Below are positions 7,243 through 14,146 of a DNA stretch of 14,146 nt, piece by piece. The notes beneath the pieces are model-generated. The model saw nothing but the letters and a program-made list of their open reading frames with translations. It had not been told where the DNA came from and did no database searches. Source of the stretch: an uncultured Gammaproteobacteria bacterium. GTDB lineage: Bacteria > Pseudomonadota > Gammaproteobacteria > GCA-001735895. Both the position numbers and the translations under genes were made by a program. The stretch lies in NCBI GenBank assembly GCA_945787265.1, contig CALZHS010000202.1, positions 1 through 14,146 of the forward strand, written 5' to 3'. Position 1 is the stretch's first letter. Each line of letters begins with the position of its first letter.

Positions 7243-7924
7243 TCAGCTCGGGTGAACGGGTTTCCATCTGGCCGATCTTTTCGAGCAGGTTCTTGCCGGA
7301 TTCGTAGCGATCGTCTTCGATGAGCGTAACCGCCAGGTTGTAGCGTGCGTAGATCTTCCAGATCGATTTCGAGTTGATCTGGTTGCTGAGATCGGCGGCC
7401 TCTTCATACTGGCGGTTGCCAAGATAAAGGTTGGTCAGCAGGTATCTTTTTTCAGACTCTACACTACCCGGTAAGCGGTCGTTAATGCGTGATAGCAGGT
7501 CGAGCGCGGGTTCGTAGTAACCCTGTTCGTAGCGCAGCCGCGCCAGGTTGAACCAGATCCGGTTTTGAATCGAGTCCGAAACCTCGGCGCTCAGCAGCTG
7601 GGCAAACAGGTCACGGGATTCTTCGTATAGCCCGTACCCGTAGTACAGATCTGCAAGTAACAGGTTGGCCTCATTGACCTGGCTGCGGGTGCGCGGTCTT
7701 TCCGCGGCTACCATCAGCTGGGTAATTGCCGCCAGCCTGCTGTCCTGGAAGAACTGGTACAGTGCGCGACCGTAGTCGAGATCCTCGACCCTGTGTTCAG
7801 CCGTTTGTACCGCGATAACCGGGCTGCAGGCACAGCCCAACAGTAGCCCGTAGAGTGAGCGGCGAATGCCGCGCGTTACGTGCCCCAGGAATTGTTGATG
7901 GCGCTTATTCCCAGACACGCACAT
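7154..7924 (-). CDS. 5' part of a frameshifted TPR protein, exported
   Basis: The N-terminal 256 residues of a periplasmic TPR protein, ending in an out-of-frame tail (ASTRQI, stop). The ATG at 7924 was chosen; it overlaps the preceding gene by 20 bases, and a longer frame to 7960 is possible. Residues about 22-40 (SLYGLLLGCACSPVIA) look like a signal sequence. Because Cys occurs there twice (GCAC) it could be a lipoprotein, but the lipobox is poor. Several TPR-like hairpins follow: ANLLLADLYYGYGLYEESRD, WFNLARLRYEQGYYEPALDL, RYLLTNLYLGNRQYEEAADL, RYNLAVTLIEDDRYESGKNL. The protein then reads LSLGLKQLRMELAEPA and loses register. The 3' part, in the next frame, resumes with matching character. 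Together they would be a protein of roughly 600 residues, likely a periplasmic scaffold. As it stands the gene is truncated. Confidence 0.75.
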   Translation of the reverse strand: MCVSGNKRHQQFLGHVTRGIRRSLYGLLLGCACSPVIAVQTAEHRVEDLDYGRALYQFFQDSRLAAITQLMVAAERPRTRSQVNEANLLLADLYYGYGLYEESRDLFAQLLSAEVSDSIQNRIWFNLARLRYEQGYYEPALDLLSRINDRLPGSVESEKRYLLTNLYLGNRQYEEAADLSNQINSKSIWKIYARYNLAVTLIEDDRYESGKNLLEKIGQMETRSPELNALRDRANLSLGLKQLRMELAEPASTRQI

Positions 7925-8513
7925 CGAATTGAGGTTGTTCCTTACCGGTATCATCAGCAATCATGAATTCCACGAACTGGGGTTCGGTTGTCTTTTCTAT
8001 GACGATTGTTTCACCGAGGCGGTAATCGCGACCCTTGGGTCCGACCCCGGTAAAAATCAGGATAATTTCGTGTTCACCTGTCGGCAGGTTGCCGATGTAG
8101 AGACGCTGCACGCCACCGCGCTTGAGGGCCGCGAGTTCGCGCTCGGTATAAAGGTGATTGGCGATGTTCTTGTCGTCAATCTTCAGCTGGATCGAATCGA
8201 GGCTGAACAGTGCGCCGGCGTTCATCGACAGGAAGACACTGAACTGGGTGTTCGACGGGAACAGCAAGTCCTCTTCGAGGATAAACAGGTCCCGGTTCAG
8301 CGACAGCACTTCTTTTTTCAGGGCTTCGATATCGGCGTCGAGCGAGCCTTCCACGGACTCATCTTCATCAAGCGATTCTGCATTGGCCTCGGTCGATTCT
8401 TCCGCTTGTGGTACTTCGATCTCGCCTTCAATCAGTTCCGACGAGGTTTGCTGTGCCGAGACGGGCAGGGCAAGAAAAATGAGAGACAGGGTAATAAGAC
8501 TAATATATTTCAT
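7905..8513 (-). CDS. Periplasmic coiled-coil protein of unknown function
   Basis: A 202-residue protein with a Sec signal (MKYISLITLSLIFLALPVSAQ, cleavage near Ala20/21). An acidic low-complexity stretch follows at about residues 25-60 (EESTEANAESLDEDESVEGS). Next comes a short heptad-like helix (ADIEALKKEVLSLNRDLFIL) and then a beta-rich domain from about residue 85 to the end with FSVFLSMNAGALFSLDSIQL, VQRLYIGNLPTGEHEIILIF and GETIVIEKTTEPQFVEFMIA. The GxHEI segment resembles the strands of small Ig-like or PEGA-like surface domains, but I do not assign a family. Length and context indicate a conserved accessory subunit. It lies 23 bases after the ApbE-like gene and its end overlaps the next gene by 20 bases. 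Function is unknown. Confidence 0.82.
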   Translation of the reverse strand: MKYISLITLSLIFLALPVSAQQTSSELIEGEIEVPQAEESTEANAESLDEDESVEGSLDADIEALKKEVLSLNRDLFILEEDLLFPSNTQFSVFLSMNAGALFSLDSIQLKIDDKNIANHLYTERELAALKRGGVQRLYIGNLPTGEHEIILIFTGVGPKGRDYRLGETIVIEKTTEPQFVEFMIADDTGKEQPQFDVRVWE

Positions 8514-8536
8514 AGGTCAGCTAATTTCTTTGGGGG

Positions 8537-9556
<1,020 letters not shown>

Positions 9557-9574
9557 GGGAACTAATTCTTAAGG

Positions 9575-11278
9575 CTAGGGGGGGAGTATATTACCAAATG
9601 CGATGTAATCTTCCAGATTCGGGCCGAGGCCGTGGTTGGTGCCGAAGGCGGTGGTAAACGCGGAGGTATCGCCGGGTGTCACCTGTCCATTCAGCGCCAT
9701 GTAGTTCAGCATCACCATGTTGACCAGGATGTTGACGTTGTTCGCCATCGGTGTTGCCGAGGTGACGACCGAGCCGTTGTCGCTCATGCGGCCGATCTGG
9801 CGGCGTAACTCGAGGTTGGGGTCGTTATTCCAGATAGGCACGTTTTTGGCCGGATCATAGGCGAGGAACCACGAACAGGCGGTGGACGAGTTGTCGCCGG
9901 TCCATTCGCCCTTGCCGCCGCCGCCGAGGCTAACCGCGGTCGGGTCGGCAACGCCGCTCGGATTGGCCGCGTCGAAGCCGGTACTGGTCGAATTGTCGGA
10001 ATTGCCATTGCTGAACACCGAACCGTCGCTGAAAACGTAAACCATCAGCGGCTTGCCCAGGATTTGCGCGTATTCAAGGCAGGCGCCGATGCAGCGCCCG
10101 GCGCGCAGGTCGCGGTTTTCACCGACGATGCGATCGCCGGTATGGTAATCGTAACCGCCCATCGTGATGCAACCGCCGGCGGCGTAGCCGTTCATTACCA
10201 TTTTCATGACCGACGCGGTCTTGCGGAACTCGCCATTGTTGAGCTCGGCGGCGGTGAAGATCGACTGGATATTGGTATCCAGCAGCGGGTCGACCGGCAC
10301 GCCGGCGAAACGGTCGGTGATGTCGGCGGCCTTGAGGTAATTGCAGTTAATTAATTCCTTGATGTTGGCATCGTTCGCCAGCGCGGTATTGATTTCGGGC
10401 AAAGACAGTTTCTTGTGCGTCGCGCGCACCATTGACTCCATTACCACCGCGACGTCGCTGGCGCTCAGCACGTCGGTCAGGTCGCCGACATCGACCATGC
10501 CGGTGACGTCGCTGGGGCGGTCCACCTTGGTCGGGCGGAATTCTGGATTGATGTGCATCGCAGGCGCCATCGAGTTACCGCCGGAAACGCTGTTGCGCGA
10601 ACCGATGATATCCACCACTTCGCCGCGCGCACCGGTCATGACCAGTCCGTACAGCGGGTTGTGCGGGTTATTGCCGGTATCGTTGTCCGAGCGAGCCGGG
10701 ATTACGCAGCCGTCGATGCGGCCGGTTGCGATTGCGGTCGCCGCCTTTTCGCGGATGCCGTAAAGAAACGGGCTGTCGGCATGAAAAATCAGATTCAGCT
10801 CGCGGTTGGTGAAATCGTTGAGCGGAGTGCCGGCGTTGTCGACGCTGACGTTGAGCGTTGTCACGTTGGTGCTGTCCTGTCCCGGCAGCATGTCACCAGG
10901 CAGCCCCTGGCGGCCGTAACCCGCGGTTGACAGCGTATCCATCTGTCCGCCGCCCTGGCCGACCAGTACGTTGGATCCGGCGAAGTTGGCACCGCCGGCG
11001 AGGTCGAAACAGATGAAGGGTACCGCACCACCGGCTCCGGAAGGCACTAGCGAGCAGCCGATGCTGGACTGCAGTTCCTGTAAATCCGGCGACACGTGCG
11101 CAAACGCAGGATTAGCGAGCAGGCTGCCGAACAGACCACTGGTCATGATCGTCGCACCGCCGGTCATCATGCCCTGGCGGATGAACTGACGGCGGGTTAC
11201 CGGCCGTCCGTGATCCTCGAACAGCAGTGGCGCGTCGGGCGGCAGGTAAACCTTTTTTCTCTTTTTGATGATAACCAT
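9575..11278 (-). CDS. Tat-exported DUF1501-like protein
   Basis: A 567-residue protein with a twin-arginine signal: basic start (IIKKRKKVY), TRRQFIRQG at 28-36, a hydrophobic stretch, and AFA cleavage near 60. The mature part has a phosphatase/sulfatase-like fold pattern typical of DUF1501 proteins: FDLAGGANFAGSN at 91-103 (the family's D-x-x-GG-x-D/N region), MGGYDYHTGDR at 373-383 (position of the usual D-x-H metal ligands), and VYVFSDGSVFSNGN at 413-426. The protein likely folds in the cytoplasm with a cofactor or metal, then is exported. Family function is not established. The AGGA site 8 bases upstream supports the ATG at 11278. It follows the LamG/haem lipoprotein by 10 bases, and DUF1501 genes paired with large lipoproteins are familiar to me. 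A run of seven C near the stop is a possible sequence-error spot. Family is likely, function unknown. Confidence 0.82.
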   Translation of the reverse strand: MVIIKKRKKVYLPPDAPLLFEDHGRPVTRRQFIRQGMMTGGATIMTSGLFGSLLANPAFAHVSPDLQELQSSIGCSLVPSGAGGAVPFICFDLAGGANFAGSNVLVGQGGGQMDTLSTAGYGRQGLPGDMLPGQDSTNVTTLNVSVDNAGTPLNDFTNRELNLIFHADSPFLYGIREKAATAIATGRIDGCVIPARSDNDTGNNPHNPLYGLVMTGARGEVVDIIGSRNSVSGGNSMAPAMHINPEFRPTKVDRPSDVTGMVDVGDLTDVLSASDVAVVMESMVRATHKKLSLPEINTALANDANIKELINCNYLKAADITDRFAGVPVDPLLDTNIQSIFTAAELNNGEFRKTASVMKMVMNGYAAGGCITMGGYDYHTGDRIVGENRDLRAGRCIGACLEYAQILGKPLMVYVFSDGSVFSNGNSDNSTSTGFDAANPSGVADPTAVSLGGGGKGEWTGDNSSTACSWFLAYDPAKNVPIWNNDPNLELRRQIGRMSDNGSVVTSATPMANNVNILVNMVMLNYMALNGQVTPGDTSAFTTAFGTNHGLGPNLEDYIAFGNILPP

Positions 11279-11288
11279 TTCTACAGTC

Positions 11289-14066
11289 CTATTGTACCAG
11301 CATGGCGGCGCTGCCGACGGCGGCGGCGCATACTGCTTTCACGATTTGTTTGGTGCGATCCGAGTCATTCGGTGCTGCGGCACAGGTTTGCGGTGCCGGC
11401 AGCGGACGCAGTCTGCAGCCCAGCATCTGGCTGATCAGGCTGTCGTATTCGTCTGCTATACCAACGACGACACCAAGATCCTGTTTGGTCTCGGCACCGA
11501 ACATGGCGCGAACCTCGGCCGCATTCGGCTGCGTGGTCAGGTTGACCTCGGCCGCATTCGGCTGCGTGGTCAGGTTGCCAGGCGACAGGTCACTGATCAC
11601 GTTCATCGCCGCGGCCAACAGCGGATCGATGACCGCGTTGCGGTTGGCGATCTGCTGCGGCGTCAATGCCGTGCCCATGTTAAGCTCGGTCGGCGAATAG
11701 TAGGGCGCGGTGGGCGGCTCGCCGAACGCGGTGCGCGAATCCTGGTTCATGACCAGGCCAGAGAAGAAACCCGGATTGGACTCGACCAGCGTGTTACACG
11801 AGGCCAGCGCCAGCTGCGCGACTGCCATCTGGTGCGACGGCAGGAATGCGTCGATCGATTCGACCGCCGGCAACTGCTGAAGGTAGCCGTCGTAAGTGGT
11901 CTCGACCGAAACGCTGCCCGTGTTGGGGAAGGTCGTATCGTCGTTGGTCGCAATGCCGGTCATCGCCGAGATCGTCGCCGCGATTTCCTCGAAGGTTCGC
12001 ATGCCGATATCGGATACCACCGGCGTTGCAGGATCGGTCGGGGTCGCCGGCGGTGTCGGCGCGGCTTCGCTATACGGATTGATGCTGCCGCCGATCAATT
12101 CGAAGGTCAGGAAAAACTCGTCCGCGGCGGCGCTCTTCTCGAGCCCGATTATGGTGCCGATCGACGACAATTGCTGGCCCGTAGCCGGGTCGTAATCGTT
12201 CGTATTGATCGTAGTATCGATGTTGGCGAAAGCCTGTCCGGCCACCGCTTCCTTGCCGTTGATGCCGATGCGGATCCCTTTTACCGGGATACCGCCACCC
12301 GGCGGGGTCCAGTTCGAGTCGAGGTTGACGAAAGTCGGCGTGCTGAACAGGTAACCATAACTGTCGAACTGCGACACTTCCATGACGATGAAACTCTGCG
12401 GATCGTTCGGATCCTCGGCCGGATTCAGATGCTCGCCCACCCAGAACAGCAGGTAGAATTTCTGACCGACGCCGACGTCGAAGTTTTGCACGATTTGAGC
12501 CGGGGTCAGCGCGCGGTTGTGAATCGCAACCAGGCGCAGCTGGCCGTCCCAGTCGTTGAGTCCGCCGATATCGGCGCCGATGGTAAAGCCGAAGTTCTGA
12601 TCCCAGACGACATTACCGATGGTGGTCGGGCCCGTTACCGGATCTGCGGCGTTGACCAGCTGGCCGTTAACGTAAACGGTACGGCCGTTGATCGGGTCGT
12701 AGTTGGCTACAACGTGCTGCAGGCTGGATTGCGCGATTTCCTCCATGCTGTCGCCGGTGGTCAGGAAGGGTTCACCATTGGCCTGCAGCGCGGACAAAGG
12801 CGCGCCCGGGTCGATGCGGTTGTAGTAGCGGTAATCGTACATTTCCTGGTCGAGGCCGAAATTGCGCGTCGAACCGCCGGAATAGGCGACGATATTGGCA
12901 TTTTGCTGGGTCACGTTGGCCGGGATGACCCAGGCCTCGATCGAGTACTCGCCAGTTGTTTCGATAAAGTCCTTCAACTTGATGCTGTCGAAGTTGTTGG
13001 CGAAACCGTAACCGTTGCTCAGATCGAGGCCGTAGCCTCCGAGCCACTGGTAGGAACCGTTCAGGTTCAGCGTAATCGTTGGGTCGATACCGCTGGTATC
13101 GAAAGCCTGGTTGCCGCCGCCGCTCCTGAATTCCCAAAGCGCGATCAAGTTGGCCTCGTGGCGGTTGCCGCCGGAGGCGATGATGCCGTCAGCTAGCGTC
13201 AGCGCCGAACTGGTTTCGAGATCGTTAGAGATCTGGGTAGCCTGAATCGCGCCAGCGTAGTCCGCAATAGCGTCTTCCATGGTTTGCGCATCGCTCGCGC
13301 AATCGGTCCAGCAGTTATGCGCTTCCTGGCGCAGGCGCACCACGAAACGTGAAATGGCCGGGGTGTCGATATCCATTTTTGGCTTGGCCGCCTCGTAGGA
13401 TGAATTCGGATCGTCGTTGGCAAAAAACGGCGCAATCGGCAGAGGCGTCGCGGTCTCCGTATGACAGCCCTGGCAGATGGCCACCAGGATCGGATGCACG
13501 GTGATGGCAAAATTGAAACCGTTTGGATTTGAAGCCGAAGTGGGTGGATCAAAGGCGGTGGCCGGGAACGACTTGGCGTCTCCAGGCGGCGTGATAGTCG
13601 GCGCCGTCAGCTGAATCTGGCGTCCCGAGGTTACGTTGGAATCGGAAGCCCAGTTAATAATCATTTGTTCGATGTTATCAGCGCAGGCCTGGCCGGCGCC
13701 GCCGCCGAGCCAGCAGTGATGGCCGGTGGCCGCCTTGGAGACGATTTGCGAGCTTGACGGATCGATCAGCGACACGTACCGGATCGCAACCGAGTAAGCC
13801 TGGTTCACATCCGTCTTGTCGACGAAGGTCGGTACCTGGTCGACGCCGTGGCACTGGCCGCAACGGTTGTCTTCCTGCAGGAATTGCCAGAAATTGATCT
13901 GGAACGAACGGATGTCGGCAGTACGCGCCGGCGGGCCCTGGTAGCCACCCGCGGTGTCACCCAGATTCGGGTTGGAAACCGTGCTCGCGCCGTCGCCGCA
14001 GGCAACCAGCAGTACTGCCAGGCCGGCTACCAGATTAAACTGAAACAGAGTACGTAGAGTAGCCAT
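11289..14066 (-). CDS. Lipoprotein with two CxxCH motifs and a LamG-like domain
   Basis: A 925-residue protein. The ATG at 14066 was chosen over an in-frame ATG at 14114 because it has AAGGGA 9 bases upstream and gives a proper lipoprotein signal (lipobox LLVAC, Cys23, Gly next). The N-terminal third has two related blocks, each with a haem-c type motif: CGQCH at 69-73 and CQGCH at 198-202. Each is followed 43-48 residues later by HHCW or HNCW and another Cys. About residues 305-530 resemble a LamG/concanavalin-like jelly roll (LIALWEFRSGGGNQAFDTSG; YSIEAWVIPANVTQQNANIV; GRTVYVNGQLV; QLRLVAIHNRALTPAQIVQN). The rest is a long unclassified extracellular-looking domain with a Pro/Thr linker (APTPPATPTDPATP), an 11-residue repeat near 831-852 and a Cys-containing hydrophobic end (KAVCAAAVGSAAMLVQ). 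It is probably outer-membrane or surface located. Haem attachment is inferred from motifs only. Confidence 0.85.
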   Translation of the reverse strand: MATLRTLFQFNLVAGLAVLLVACGDGASTVSNPNLGDTAGGYQGPPARTADIRSFQINFWQFLQEDNRCGQCHGVDQVPTFVDKTDVNQAYSVAIRYVSLIDPSSSQIVSKAATGHHCWLGGGAGQACADNIEQMIINWASDSNVTSGRQIQLTAPTITPPGDAKSFPATAFDPPTSASNPNGFNFAITVHPILVAICQGCHTETATPLPIAPFFANDDPNSSYEAAKPKMDIDTPAISRFVVRLRQEAHNCWTDCASDAQTMEDAIADYAGAIQATQISNDLETSSALTLADGIIASGGNRHEANLIALWEFRSGGGNQAFDTSGIDPTITLNLNGSYQWLGGYGLDLSNGYGFANNFDSIKLKDFIETTGEYSIEAWVIPANVTQQNANIVAYSGGSTRNFGLDQEMYDYRYYNRIDPGAPLSALQANGEPFLTTGDSMEEIAQSSLQHVVANYDPINGRTVYVNGQLVNAADPVTGPTTIGNVVWDQNFGFTIGADIGGLNDWDGQLRLVAIHNRALTPAQIVQNFDVGVGQKFYLLFWVGEHLNPAEDPNDPQSFIVMEVSQFDSYGYLFSTPTFVNLDSNWTPPGGGIPVKGIRIGINGKEAVAGQAFANIDTTINTNDYDPATGQQLSSIGTIIGLEKSAAADEFFLTFELIGGSINPYSEAAPTPPATPTDPATPVVSDIGMRTFEEIAATISAMTGIATNDDTTFPNTGSVSVETTYDGYLQQLPAVESIDAFLPSHQMAVAQLALASCNTLVESNPGFFSGLVMNQDSRTAFGEPPTAPYYSPTELNMGTALTPQQIANRNAVIDPLLAAAMNVISDLSPGNLTTQPNAAEVNLTTQPNAAEVRAMFGAETKQDLGVVVGIADEYDSLISQMLGCRLRPLPAPQTCAAAPNDSDRTKQIVKAVCAAAVGSAAMLVQ
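11512..11577 (-). repeat. Perfect 33-base tandem duplication in the LamG lipoprotein gene
   Basis: Two identical 33-base units, 11577-11545 and 11544-11512, each encode about NLTTQPNAAEV. Frame is kept. Perfect identity at the DNA level, silent positions included, points to recent duplication, slippage or an assembly artefact. Confidence 0.93.
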
Positions 14067-14070
14067 GGTC

Positions 14071-14146
14071 TTAATTCCCTTTGCAGTGCGCGGCCACATC
14101 GGTGAAGACTTCACGCAGGTTGTAGTTATAGGTGGTCTTGAAATCG
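14071..14146 (-). CDS. 3' end of an upstream gene (partial, unidentified)
   Basis: Only the last 24 codons and the TAA stop are in the window; the gene continues past 14146. The tail reads DFKTTYNYNLREVFTDVAAH, then CKGN and stop. It is in the same orientation and ends 4 bases before the ATG at 14066, so it most likely belongs to the same operon. A frame of this length can occur by chance, but the tight spacing and a sensible residue mix support a real C-terminus. The family cannot be named. Confidence 0.6.
   Translation of the reverse strand, partial: DFKTTYNYNLREVFTDVAAHCKGN
14076..14081 (-). promoter_or_regulatory. Ribosome binding site of the LamG/haem lipoprotein gene
   Basis: AAGGGA lies 9 bases before the ATG at 14066 and within the last codons of the upstream gene. 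It decides this start over the in-frame ATG at 14114. Confidence 0.55.

Noticed and set aside
9557..9574. Possible terminator or promoter between the DUF1501 and ApbE genes
   Set aside because: Only 18 bases, no hairpin followed by a T-run on the minus strand and no recognisable -35/-10 pair.
9575..9590. C-run near the DUF1501 stop as evidence of a frameshifted C-terminus
   Set aside because: The frame reads cleanly into a TAG with plausible spacing to the next gene; noted only as an error-prone spot.
11265..13196. Plus-strand open frame of 643 codons opposite the LamG lipoprotein gene
   Set aside because: It is Arg/Val/Asp-rich, has no recognisable domain or signal and lies wholly antisense to a gene with clear lipoprotein and haem motifs; a GC-rich shadow frame.

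Overview
The window is a stretch of bacterial, probably gammaproteobacterial, chromosome. Every gene I can support lies on the minus strand, so transcription runs from high to low coordinates. The organism is Gram-negative: there are three or four outer-membrane lipoprotein or Sec signals, a Tat signal, and an ExbB/ExbD/TonB-type energy module. No ribosomal or other taxonomic marker is present, so the class is an inference from protein style. No tRNA, rRNA, CRISPR array, IS element or phage gene was seen.

Layout in transcription order: (i) 14146-14071, the last 24 codons of an unidentified gene; (ii) 14066-11289, a large lipoprotein with two CxxCH haem-type motifs and a LamG-like domain; (iii) 11278-9575, a Tat-exported DUF1501-like protein; (iv) 9556-8537, an ApbE-type FMN transferase; (v) 8513-7905, a periplasmic protein with an acidic segment and a predicted coiled coil; (vi) 7924-6115, a TPR plus coiled-coil protein broken by a frameshift near 7160-7240; (vii) 6118-3293, a 941-residue multi-TPR lipoprotein; (viii) 3309-2668, a four-TPR lipoprotein; (ix) 2663-2391, a 90-residue exported protein; (x) 2354-1707, an ExbB/TolQ-like proton-channel subunit; (xi) 1697-1206 and 1187-696, two different ExbD/TolR-like subunits, the second interrupted by an in-frame TGA; (xii) 696-1, a TonB-like protein with one membrane anchor and a long Lys/Pro/Glu-rich linker, cut by the window edge.

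Gaps between consecutive genes are never larger than 36 bases, and several genes overlap. The whole window therefore reads as the interior of one long operon with no room for a conventional terminator or promoter between genes. No stretch over 300 bases lacks a gene.

My reading, as inference, is a proton-motive-force-driven envelope machine. An inner-membrane ExbB-ExbD-ExbD motor would drive a TonB-like transducer that reaches TPR-rich lipoproteins at the outer membrane. The motor is co-expressed with a Tat-exported DUF1501 protein and a cytochrome/LamG lipoprotein that could be its cargo or its surface tip. The composition (one TolQ-like, two TolR-like, a TonB-like protein and several TPR proteins) resembles in outline the Agl-Glt gliding and Nfs machines of myxobacteria, but the DUF1501, LamG/haem and ApbE partners differ. 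Two lesions, a nonsense codon and a frameshift, mean that this copy is either decaying or carries sequence errors.
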